Notes under the pieces: model-generated
What the model was told of the DNA's origin: nothing
The model's input: the letters and a program-made list of their open reading frames with translations, nothing else
Database searches by the model: none
Part shown: one piece after another, positions 34,432 through 41,957 of the stretch
Layout: each line of letters starts with the position of its first letter
Numbering within the stretch: the stretch's first letter is position 1
Source of the DNA: an uncultured Corynebacterium sp.
GTDB lineage: Bacteria; Actinomycetota; Actinomycetes; Mycobacteriales; Mycobacteriaceae
Direction: 5' to 3'
Length of the DNA: 64,000 bases
NCBI GenBank assembly: GCA_943914465.1
Contig: CALUCD010000007.1
Location: 71,259-135,258 of the forward strand
Position numbers and translations under genes: made by a program

Positions 34432-35388
34432 GTGCGTTTAGGTGTCCTGGATGTAGGCAGCAACACCGTTCACTTGGTGGCGGTTGACGCCCGCAGCGGT
34501 GGGCGCCCCACACCAATGTCCGACTGGAAGCAGCCCCTACGCCTCGTTGAATTGCTGGATAAAAAAGGCAATATTGAGGACAAGGGTGTTGACAAACTCA
34601 TTGACGCTGTGCAAGAGGCCGCCGATCTGGCGGACAACCTCAAATGCGAAGCGTTTTTAGCGTTTGCCACGTCGGCGGTTCGATCTGCGGCGAATGCTGA
34701 GGAAGTGCTCGAGCGCGTAGAGAAGAAAACGGACGTACGCCTCCGGGTGCTATCCGGAGAAGAAGAAGCTCGGTTGACGTTTTTAGCAGCGCGCCGTTGG
34801 TATGGCTGGTCCGCCGGACGCATCACCAACCTTGATATCGGCGGCGGTTCGCTCGAACTTTCAACTGGTACCGAAGAAAGTCCAGATCTCGCGGTTTCGC
34901 TTGATCTGGGCGCGGGGCGTTTGACCCACCAATGGTTCGACACTGACCCGCCGGAGCGCAAAAAGATCAACATGCTGCGCGATTTCATTGACGCGGAGCT
35001 TGCTCCAGCTGCCGAGGAGTTCAAAGCGATGGGGCAAGCGGGCCTTGCCGTTGGCACGTCCAAAACATTTCGCTCCCTGGCGCGGCTAACCGGTGCGGCG
35101 CCGTCCTCTGCGGGTCCGCATGTCAAGCGCACACTGACCGCGGCCGGACTTCGCCAGCTCATCGCCTTTATTTCGCGGATGACCGCCGCGGATCGCGCTG
35201 AGCTGGAGGGGATTAACGCGGACCGGTCTCACCAAATTGTTGCCGGCGCGCTTGTCGCGGAAGCCGCAATGCGGGCCCTAAGTCTTGATAAGTTGGAGAT
35301 CTGTCCGTGGGCGCTACGCGAAGGAGTGATCTTAAAATGGATCGACCAGGGTCACGCCCCAGGAATGAATGAAGGAGAGGACGACTGA
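34432..35388 (+). CDS. ppx: Exopolyphosphatase (Ppx/GppA family)
   Basis: A 318-residue enzyme of the short actinobacterial Ppx1 type, removing terminal phosphate from polyphosphate or hydrolysing pppGpp. The ASKHA nucleotide-binding motifs are LGVLDVGSNTVHLV at the N-terminus, FATSAVRSA, LSGEEEARL and LDIGGGSLEL. GTG 34432 follows TAGTCT (34420-34425) by 6 bases, giving a leaderless start. The position after regX3 fits phosphate homeostasis. Its stop overlaps the next start by one base. Confidence 0.92.
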   Translation: MRLGVLDVGSNTVHLVAVDARSGGRPTPMSDWKQPLRLVELLDKKGNIEDKGVDKLIDAVQEAADLADNLKCEAFLAFATSAVRSAANAEEVLERVEKKTDVRLRVLSGEEEARLTFLAARRWYGWSAGRITNLDIGGGSLELSTGTEESPDLAVSLDLGAGRLTHQWFDTDPPERKKINMLRDFIDAELAPAAEEFKAMGQAGLAVGTSKTFRSLARLTGAAPSSAGPHVKRTLTAAGLRQLIAFISRMTAADRAELEGINADRSHQIVAGALVAEAAMRALSLDKLEICPWALREGVILKWIDQGHAPGMNEGEDD

Positions 35389-36500
35389 TGTCCCAGGAAG
35401 AGCAACTTACAGTTGCGGAAATCCTTGCCCGGGCCCAGGCGGAAAACCCGGACGCTGGCAGGCGCCGTCGCCGCCGTCGCAGCCTTGACGAGGGCGGCGT
35501 GACAGTCGCGGAAATTACCGGCTCATTTGAGAAGGTCGAAGCTCGTCCAGTTGAGTCGCGGCATTCCTCCGTGCCGATCGACACTCCGGACGGGCCTGCG
35601 GCAAGGCCGATGCCTCCTGCGGCATCCTCGCCAACTGCACCGCCATTCTCGTCGGCTCCGACGACGCAGCAGCCGGCGGTGCAGTACAACCCGAACGTGG
35701 GGCGCCCGGCTGGCACGAGCGCGGGTATGCAATCAACGCCGCAGCAACTCCCCGCAGGGCCGACGCAGCAGCCAACTCGAACTGCGCCAACCCCGACTGG
35801 TGCTGATCGGCCCCGCACAGGAGCTTCGGGATCGCGCTTCGACGCCGGTCCAACCCTGCGCCGCCCTGGTGCGGAGCAGCCGCTGCGTGATGGCCGTCCA
35901 GTTGAACCGCAGCTGCGCGAGCCGCAACTGCGAAGCGCTGACCCATTTACGGACCGTGGTCTCGACCTCGACCGTCCGCTTTCAGGACCTTCACCTGCGG
36001 CAGCAACTGCACCTACCGAGTATGACGGGCATGAAGGCTCTAGCCGGTACGGGGTGGCCACTCAGTCGGCGCCGCGGGCGTCGGAAGAGCAGACGCGTTC
36101 GTTTGAAAAGGTTGGGGGGTCGACCGCCACCAAGCTCGAACCGCAGCCACGCCCAGCGCGTACCGGTGAGCGCCAGGAGCCGAACTTGGTGGAACGTCGA
36201 CCGAACAACGCTTCCAAACCTGCATCTGCAGATCACATCGCACTCAAGGAAGAATCCGTTAACCCCATCGCTCTCGTGCTGTTGGTGTTCGCTGGAGTTG
36301 TTCTTGGCATCCTTGTGTTCTTGCTGTTCCAGTGGGTGTGGGCTCATGTCGGGACAGGCATCGCGATCGGTTTGTGCATTGCTGCCATTGCTGCTGTTGT
36401 GACCGGTGTTGGCACGTTGCGTTCAGGCCGCGACGGGCTGACCATGTCGTTGGCGGGCTTGGCCACCGCTGTTGCAACGTTTGGTCCCGCGCTGTTGTGA
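35388..36500 (+). CDS. Proline-rich membrane protein (Rv0497-like position)
   Basis: A 370-residue protein. Residues 1-290 are disordered, Pro/Ala/Gln/Arg-rich, with a run of basic residues at 25-31 and repeated short motifs: TVAEI occurs at about 8 and 39, and SFEKV occurs at about 45 and near 240. Two to three membrane helices lie at about 288-312, 316-337 and 345-368. Translation is coupled to ppx. The gene next to ppx in M. tuberculosis (Rv0497) is also a disordered membrane protein; the function is unknown. The repeated linear motifs may be docking sites. A strong terminator follows. Confidence 0.75.
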   Translation: MSQEEQLTVAEILARAQAENPDAGRRRRRRRSLDEGGVTVAEITGSFEKVEARPVESRHSSVPIDTPDGPAARPMPPAASSPTAPPFSSAPTTQQPAVQYNPNVGRPAGTSAGMQSTPQQLPAGPTQQPTRTAPTPTGADRPRTGASGSRFDAGPTLRRPGAEQPLRDGRPVEPQLREPQLRSADPFTDRGLDLDRPLSGPSPAAATAPTEYDGHEGSSRYGVATQSAPRASEEQTRSFEKVGGSTATKLEPQPRPARTGERQEPNLVERRPNNASKPASADHIALKEESVNPIALVLLVFAGVVLGILVFLLFQWVWAHVGTGIAIGLCIAAIAAVVTGVGTLRSGRDGLTMSLAGLATAVATFGPALL

Positions 36501-36518
36501 TTTTCTGGGCAGCCTGAA

Positions 36519-36566
36519 AGGCCACCCCGCAGGTGCTTCGTCTCGTGCCTGCGGGGTGGCCTTTTT
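36519..36566 (+). terminator. Rho-independent terminator before proC
   Basis: A perfect 14-base stem GGCCACCCCGCAGG / CCTGCGGGGTGGCC with a 14-base loop and a five-T tail (36562-36566). Confidence 0.94.
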
Positions 36567-36592
36567 CACGCGCTGGCCTAGGCTTAGCGCTC

Positions 36593-37423
36593 ATGGACAA
36601 GATCGCAATCCTTGGCGCTGGCAACATCGGTGAAGCCGTGATCGCTGGGCTGGTCGGCTCGGGTGTTGCCCCGCAGGCAATCGTCGCAACGAATCGCTCC
36701 GCCGAGCGTCGTCAAACGCTCGCTGATACGTACGGGGTGGGCGTTGAGAGGGACAATCGCGCAGCGGTCGTTGACGCAGACGTCGTGGTGGTGTGCGTAA
36801 AGCCCGCACAGGTGGCCGATGTGCTCACGCAAATCGGCGGGGAGCTTGCCAGTGCGGACGAGGCCCCAGTCATCGTCTCAATGGCGGCTGGCGTCACGCT
36901 TGCGTCGCTTGAAGACGCGGTGCCAGCCGCCGGCGTGCCGCTCGTTCGAGTCATGCCGAACACCCCCATGCTGGTGGGCAGTGGTGTGTTGGCGGTGACA
37001 TTCGGCCGATACGTCTCGGACGAGCAGCGTGACAGTGTTCGCGCGCTGCTTGCTGCCAGCGGTGCGGTGGTTGAGGTCAGTGAGGCCCACATGGATGCGG
37101 TCACAGCTCTTTCTGGATCTGGGCCGGCGTACTTCTTCCTCGTTGCTGAGGCGTTGATCGATGCTGGTGTGGCGCTTGGATTGCCGCGCGAGCTCGCCAC
37201 CGAGCTGGTCACCGCCACAGCCGCGGGCGCCGGTGCGATGCTCGCCGACGGCCAGAGCCCGAGCGAGCTGCGCGCTGCGGTGTCATCGCCGGCTGGTACG
37301 ACGGTGGCGGCTATTCGGGAGCTGGAAGAGTCCGGTTTACGGGGGGCGTTTTACCGGGCGACGAGCGCATGCGCGCAGCGTGCTCACGAGCTGGGTAGTG
37401 GTGAACAGCTGTCACAAAGGTAG
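36593..37423 (+). CDS. proC: Pyrroline-5-carboxylate reductase
   Basis: A 276-residue enzyme that reduces pyrroline-5-carboxylate to proline with NAD(P)H. The N-terminal IAILGAGNIGEAVIAGLV is the dinucleotide site, VRVMPNTPMLVGSGV is a family motif, and ALSGSGPAYFFLVAEALIDAGV and SSPAGTTVAAIREL mark the C-terminal catalytic domain. ATG 36593 is preceded by TAGGCT with an 8-base gap, giving a leaderless start; the upstream extension would run through the terminator. Confidence 0.96.
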   Translation: MDKIAILGAGNIGEAVIAGLVGSGVAPQAIVATNRSAERRQTLADTYGVGVERDNRAAVVDADVVVVCVKPAQVADVLTQIGGELASADEAPVIVSMAAGVTLASLEDAVPAAGVPLVRVMPNTPMLVGSGVLAVTFGRYVSDEQRDSVRALLAASGAVVEVSEAHMDAVTALSGSGPAYFFLVAEALIDAGVALGLPRELATELVTATAAGAGAMLADGQSPSELRAAVSSPAGTTVAAIRELEESGLRGAFYRATSACAQRAHELGSGEQLSQR

Positions 37424-37545
37424 ACTTTAGTGAGCCTGAGTCGCACGCGACGCTCCTTTCACGCTAGGCTGTTTTACGCACGTGCGTGTCCGTCCTGTGG
37501 GAGGGGAAGCCTACAGCGCGTAGACGTGCTGAAGGGTAAAAACAC
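37424..37545 (+). promoter_or_regulatory. Promoter region of the small HTH gene
   Basis: TAGGCT at 37465-37470 is a candidate -10. A perfect 12-base palindrome ACGCACGTGCGT (37476-37487) lies directly downstream and could be an operator in the leader. The SD GAAGGG precedes ATG 37546. Confidence 0.4.
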
Positions 37546-37737
37546 ATGGCTAATGAAGAAAAAGGCAAGTTCCTCACCGTCGCAGAGGTCGCGGAGATCA
37601 TGCGCGTCTCCAAAATGACTGTGTACCGTCTGGTCCACTCCGGTGAGTTGCCGGCAGTGCGTGTTGGGCGCTCGTTCCGGGTGAATGAGACTGCGGTCAG
37701 CGAGTATCTCGAATCCTCCGTTTACGACGTCGGTTAG
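37546..37737 (+). CDS. Small HTH DNA-binding protein (excisionase/BldC-like)
   Basis: A 63-residue single-domain protein of the HTH_17/MerR-like class: LTVAEVAEIMRVSKMTVYRLVHSGELPAVRVGRSFRV is a helix-turn-helix followed by a wing. There is no catalytic or dimerisation extension. M. tuberculosis has the equivalent Rv0500A between proC and the bS22 gene. Homologues of the BldC type bind direct repeats as arrays. Targets here are unknown. Terminated at 37786-37826. Confidence 0.88.
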   Translation: MANEEKGKFLTVAEVAEIMRVSKMTVYRLVHSGELPAVRVGRSFRVNETAVSEYLESSVYDVG

Positions 37738-37785
37738 GCGGGGATGCGGCCGCGCGTGCAGCGTGCTTTTCGCTCACAGCCTGCG

Positions 37786-37826
37786 ATCCGGTGCCTCCTT
37801 GTGAACAGGGGGGCACCGGATTTTTT
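37786..37826 (+). terminator. Rho-independent terminator after HTH gene
   Basis: A stem ATCCGGTGCC / GGCACCGGAT with a 16-base loop, followed by a six-T run ending at 37826. A likely promoter for the bS22 gene begins at once (TATGCT near 37847). Confidence 0.9.
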
Positions 37827-37959
37827 GCCGTCCACCTTGCGGGCTGTATGCTTGTAGACCATTCCTGCTGGCGGAATGCGGATTTGCGCACCTTCGTACG
37901 CGCAGCTGCCCCGTCGGTGAACGTGCACCTATTTAACGAGTGGAAACGAGGCACCTGAA

Positions 37960-38061
37960 TTGGGTTCAGTCATCAAAAAGCGACGCAAGCGCATGTCGAA
38001 GAAGAAGCACCGCAAGATGCTGCGGCGCACACGCGTGCAGCGTCGCAAACTCGGCAAGTAG
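37960..38061 (+). CDS. Small ribosomal subunit protein bS22
   Basis: A 33-residue, extremely basic protein beginning MGSVIKKRRKRMSKKKHRKM and ending VQRRKLGK. It matches the actinobacterial ribosomal protein bS22 (AURKAIP1/COX24-type domain), found near the 30S decoding region in mycobacterial ribosome structures. The start is TTG 37960; GAGG 9 bases upstream serves as SD. Position behind the small HTH gene is conserved with M. tuberculosis Rv0500B. Confidence 0.93.
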   Translation: MGSVIKKRRKRMSKKKHRKMLRRTRVQRRKLGK

Positions 38062-38099
38062 CGTTTCGCTTTGGTGACGGAGCGGGGGTTTCCCGCCCG

Positions 38100-39122
38100 C
38101 TACCTCCGCCAGCGGCGCGCAACCCACGCTGCGCCGCCGGCAGCACCCACGGCAACGAGCGCAGGAAGCGCGTACGAGCGGGCGAGGCGGCGCATCGAAC
38201 GGTAGTCGCGAATAGCCCAGCCATTCGCTTTCGCGTGGCGGCGCAGCGCCCGGTCCGGATTAATAGCAACCGGAGAGCCGACCATCTCCAACATCGGCAA
38301 ATCATTGATGCTGTCCGAGTATGCCGTGCATTTATCTAAATCAAGGCGCTGAATTGCGGCCAACGCCGCCACCGCATGCTGCTTGCCGGGACCGTGCAGA
38401 ATATCGCCGACGAGCCGGCCAGTGAACACACCGTTTTCCTCCTCCGCTACGGTGCCCAGCGCGCCGGTGAACCCCAGGCGCTCTGCAAGCGCCTGACCTA
38501 TCTGTACCGGGGTTGCAGACACTAGCCACACCTGCTGGCCTGCAGCGATGTGCATCGCGCCCAGCTCAATTGTGGCTGCATAGGCCTTGCCCAACATTTG
38601 GCGCTCCACAATGTCCTTGCACAGCGCCCGCAGCTCTGCCACAGACTTGCCGCGCACAAGCCCAAGCGCCTGCTCGCGTCCCTCGGCGATGTCCTCGGGG
38701 TTTTCAGACCCGGAGACACGGTAGCGGATCTGCTTGGTCAGTGCGGGCAACAGCTCCCGCAGGGTAATAAACCGGCGTTTTGCCAGTTCTTCTGCGAGCA
38801 GGATGAGCGAGGAGCCTTGGATCAGGGTGTTATCGACGTCAAAGAATGCGGCCGCTCCCTCATCCTGCGGCACGTCCGGGTCAGGCGCGGTCAGCTTCGG
38901 CCGGCCCGCAGTGGCGAAAGCACCGCCAACCGAATCAACGCCAAGCGCGAACTCCTCCAGCTTGATACCGAAGGTCTCTTCAATCGCGGCAGCTGCAGCT
39001 GCCTCACCCGCGGCGCGCTGGGCCTGTGCATCGAGCGGGGGGAGTGCCAAGTCTTCGAAGAACCGGCGCAGATTGCCGTGAGACACGGACCACTGGGCAA
39101 GCAGTTCACTGGGCTCAGCCAT
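38100..39122 (-). CDS. HAD-IB family hydrolase (SerB1-like)
   Basis: A 340-residue phosphatase-like protein. HAD motif I is FFDVDNTL (Asp95, Asp97), motif II is WLVSATPVQ, motif III is the Lys in HGPGKQHAV, and motif IV is YSDSINDLPML. Residues 1-85 form a helical N-terminal extension, and a C-terminal membrane helix (about 315-335) ends in WVARRWRR. In M. tuberculosis the neighbour is annotated serB1, but true phosphoserine phosphatase activity is unproven. It converges with the bS22 gene. Confidence 0.88.
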   Translation of the reverse strand: MAEPSELLAQWSVSHGNLRRFFEDLALPPLDAQAQRAAGEAAAAAAIEETFGIKLEEFALGVDSVGGAFATAGRPKLTAPDPDVPQDEGAAAFFDVDNTLIQGSSLILLAEELAKRRFITLRELLPALTKQIRYRVSGSENPEDIAEGREQALGLVRGKSVAELRALCKDIVERQMLGKAYAATIELGAMHIAAGQQVWLVSATPVQIGQALAERLGFTGALGTVAEEENGVFTGRLVGDILHGPGKQHAVAALAAIQRLDLDKCTAYSDSINDLPMLEMVGSPVAINPDRALRRHAKANGWAIRDYRSMRRLARSYALPALVAVGAAGGAAWVARRWRR

Positions 39123-39236
39123 CTATGCGCGCCTGCCTTTCGTCAAGTGTTAGCGTAGTTGGATTAGCCAGGCCATAGTACCCCGCAGGCACACCTTGCA
39201 TGCGGGGCTTGCAATGCCGCGAGGAAAGGAGCGGGC

Positions 39237-39524
39237 ATGGATGGCACAGACGGTGTGGATCGCACCGATGGCACTGCACGCCACCTGCGCAAGACCGTTG
39301 AGCTCATGGTTCGAGCTGGCTGCGGGTCGTGCGTGAGGGTGCGCGAGCAGATACAACCGGTCGTCGATACGCATGGCGCAACGCTTGTGCTTGTCGACGT
39401 TGACGCGGACCCAGAGCTGGCCGCCGAGTACGGCGACCGGGTGCCCGTAGTGGTGATTGAGGGGGAGGAGTTCGCCTGCTGGGAAGTGGACAATGCCCAG
39501 TTGGCGTCCGAACTTGCCCGATAG
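39237..39524 (+). CDS. Glutaredoxin-family thiol protein
   Basis: A 95-residue thioredoxin-fold protein with active site Cys29-Gly-Ser-Cys32 after the first strand (VELMVRAGCGSC) and the cis-Pro loop DRVPVVVIEGEEFACW. It belongs to the short glutaredoxin-like group next to hemA in Corynebacteriales; mycothiol may be its reductant. SD GGAAAGGAG, ATG 39237. A GC-rich hairpin CCCCGCA...TGCGGGG sits in its leader (39182-39207). TATCCT at its 3' end is a candidate hemA promoter. Confidence 0.88.
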   Translation: MDGTDGVDRTDGTARHLRKTVELMVRAGCGSCVRVREQIQPVVDTHGATLVLVDVDADPELAAEYGDRVPVVVIEGEEFACWEVDNAQLASELAR

Positions 39525-39568
39525 CGGGGTATCCTTTAGTTTGATGTGCGGCTGTATTGGAGGATTTC

Positions 39569-40891
39569 GTGAGCGTACTTGTTGTGGGAATGTCCCATCG
39601 CTCGGCGCCAGTTGCACTACTGGAACGGCTCAGCATGGACGATGCAGTGCAGCATCGGGCGACGGAAGAGCTGCTTGAACAGCCCTCTCTGAGCGAGGCC
39701 ATGATCATCTCCACCTGCAACCGACTGGAGATTTATTGCGTGACCAACGCGTTCCACGCTGGTGTGCAGGAGGCGCTTGAGGTCCTGGCGGACGTTTCCG
39801 GAGTGGCTGAGGCCGAATTACGGACCTATCTCTATGTCCGCTACGCCGACGCCGCCGCGGAACACATGTTCACGGTCGCCTCCGGGCTGGACTCCATGGT
39901 GGTGGGGGAGCAGCAAATCATTGGGCAGGTGCGCGCCTCATATATGGATGCCGCAGAGCGCGGCTCGGTCGGGCCTGCCTTGCACTCGTTGGCGCAAACC
40001 GCCTTGCACACCGGCAAACGGGTGCATGCGGAAACCGGAATCGATGATTCTGGGGGGTCAATGGTCAGCTTCGCGCTTGACGAGGCACTTGCGGTGCTTG
40101 GCCGGAAGGACTTTGTGGGCACAACGGCGTTGATTTTGGGCGCTGGGGCGATGAGCTCGTTGGCAGCCACCCAGCTAGGAAAACGCGGGGTGGACAAGCT
40201 CATTGTGGCCAACCGGACCCGCTCCCGCGCGGAGCGGCTGGCCGAACATTCCCGCGAGGCGGGGGTGCCGGCAGAGGTGGTGGATTTCAACGCTCGCGCC
40301 GGTGCGCTTGCTCGCGCCGACATCGCTATCTCCGCGACCGCGGCGGGTACCTTCACCATCACGGCTGAGGATATCTCCGGGCCTGGCGTGCTCATTGACC
40401 TTTCACTCCCGCGTGACATCGCCGACGAGGTCACGCGCCATCCCGGGGTGCACCTGATCAATATCGAATACCTGCACGCGCGGCGCGCCGCAGCGCACGC
40501 CAACGAGGATGCGGAATCTGTTGCGCTGCGTCAGGCACATGCCATTGTCACCGAAGAAGTTGAGGCGTTCAGCTCGCAACAACGTGTGCGTGAGGTCGCG
40601 CCCGCAGTGGCTAGGTTGCGCCAAACCGCAAGCGAGGTGCAAGACCAGGAGCTCGTCAAGCTCCGTGCGAAGCTGCCCGAGCTGACAGATAGCGAGTTTG
40701 AACAGGTCGCCCGTAGTGTCAAACGCATCGTCGATAAGCTGTTGCACACACCGACGGTGAAGATCAAAGAGCTTGCCGCCTCCTCCGAAACCGTCAGTGT
40801 GGAGATGGTGCTTGAAGAGCTCTTTGGCCTCGGCAGGTCGTCTGTCGCAGTGGATGCGCAGCGCTTACCGCTCGCGCAAGAGCTGCACTAA
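39569..40891 (+). CDS. hemA: Glutamyl-tRNA reductase
   Basis: A 440-residue NADPH enzyme that reduces Glu-tRNA(Glu) to glutamate-1-semialdehyde, the first committed step of C5 haem synthesis. Catalytic Cys50 is in STCNRLE, VGEQQIIGQ (112-120) is the tRNA/substrate motif, and GAGAMS (191-196) is the NADPH loop. GTG 39569 has an excellent SD (GGAGG, 6 bases); the start at 39557 is rejected. The gene opens the haem cluster, with hemL, its partner enzyme, 11 kb away. Confidence 0.97.
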   Translation: MSVLVVGMSHRSAPVALLERLSMDDAVQHRATEELLEQPSLSEAMIISTCNRLEIYCVTNAFHAGVQEALEVLADVSGVAEAELRTYLYVRYADAAAEHMFTVASGLDSMVVGEQQIIGQVRASYMDAAERGSVGPALHSLAQTALHTGKRVHAETGIDDSGGSMVSFALDEALAVLGRKDFVGTTALILGAGAMSSLAATQLGKRGVDKLIVANRTRSRAERLAEHSREAGVPAEVVDFNARAGALARADIAISATAAGTFTITAEDISGPGVLIDLSLPRDIADEVTRHPGVHLINIEYLHARRAAAHANEDAESVALRQAHAIVTEEVEAFSSQQRVREVAPAVARLRQTASEVQDQELVKLRAKLPELTDSEFEQVARSVKRIVDKLLHTPTVKIKELAASSETVSVEMVLEELFGLGRSSVAVDAQRLPLAQELH

Positions 40892-40957
40892 ACTGCACAA
40901 AACACCTGCATCTACCACCTGCATATACCCCGCATACACCCGCAAAAGGAGCGCACG

Positions 40958-41839
40958 ATGTTGCGGATTGGCACCCGCGGATCCCACCTCGCCACCACCC
41001 AATCCGGCCACGTCCGAGATGCGCTGGAGCGCGCCGGGCACCCGGCTGAGCTTATGGTGGTGACCACGCCTGGTGACCTCTCGCAGGCGCCAGTGGAGCG
41101 CATCGGTGTCGGGGTGTTCACCTCTGCTCTGCGTGACGCCTTGTTTCGTGGAGACGTCGATATTGCGGTGCACTCCTATAAGGACCTGCCAACGGCTGCG
41201 GAGCCGCGCGCCCATCTGATTGTCCCGCCGCGTGAAGATCACCGCGACGCGCTCATTGCCCGCGACGGGCTCACCCTTGCGCAGCTGCCGCACGGGGCCC
41301 GGGCGGGTACGTCGGCGCCCAGGCGTGTTTCCCAGCTGCGTGCGCTGCGCCCAGATCTGGACATCCGCCCGCTGCGCGGCAACATCGAGACCCGAATGGG
41401 CTACGTTGAGGCTGGCGAGCTCGACGCCATTGTGCTGGCGTACGCCGGGTTGTGCCGCGGCGGCTACGCGAACCGCGCAACCGAGGTCTTCGCGCCGGAA
41501 ACGTTCATGCCGGCTCCGGCGCAGGGTGCGCTCGCGGTGGAGTGCCGCGCGGATGACGCGCAGACATGCGCTGCTATTGATGGGTTGGCAGATGTCACAG
41601 GCACCGCACAGGCAACAACTGAGCGGCAAGTCCTTGCCACTTTAGAGGCCGGGTGCACAGCTCCCGTCGCGGTGTACGCGAAGGTACATGACGGGCTCAT
41701 CACGGCAACCGGGGGCGTATTCGCCCTGGATGGATCGGCACAAATTGTCAAAACCGCAGTCGGTGACAACCCCGTCGAGGTCGGCCGTGAGCTCGCCGCT
41801 GCGTTGCTGGGCAGCGGCGCAGCCAGCCTGATGGGTTAG
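40958..41839 (+). CDS. hemC: Porphobilinogen deaminase
   Basis: A 293-residue enzyme polymerising four porphobilinogens to hydroxymethylbilane. The N-terminal LRIGTRGSHLATTQS, the AVHSYKDLPTA loop and Cys233 (LEAGCTAPV), the dipyrromethane cofactor attachment site, are all present. ATG 40958 has the SD AAAAGGAG. It lies 66 bases after hemA in the same direction. Confidence 0.97.
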   Translation: MLRIGTRGSHLATTQSGHVRDALERAGHPAELMVVTTPGDLSQAPVERIGVGVFTSALRDALFRGDVDIAVHSYKDLPTAAEPRAHLIVPPREDHRDALIARDGLTLAQLPHGARAGTSAPRRVSQLRALRPDLDIRPLRGNIETRMGYVEAGELDAIVLAYAGLCRGGYANRATEVFAPETFMPAPAQGALAVECRADDAQTCAAIDGLADVTGTAQATTERQVLATLEAGCTAPVAVYAKVHDGLITATGGVFALDGSAQIVKTAVGDNPVEVGRELAAALLGSGAASLMG

Positions 41840-41957
41840 TTCTGGTTTTTGTTTCCAGGCGGTTCCACCCTAAGGTGGAGATACCATTCGTACTTCTACT
41901 CCCGGCGCAGTTTGCAACCGCCGGGTTACATATTTGTGCCATAGAAAAGATCATTCC

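Noticed and set aside
39182..39207. GC-rich hairpin before the glutaredoxin gene as a terminator
   Set aside because: There is no T-run after the stem; it may be a leader structure at most.
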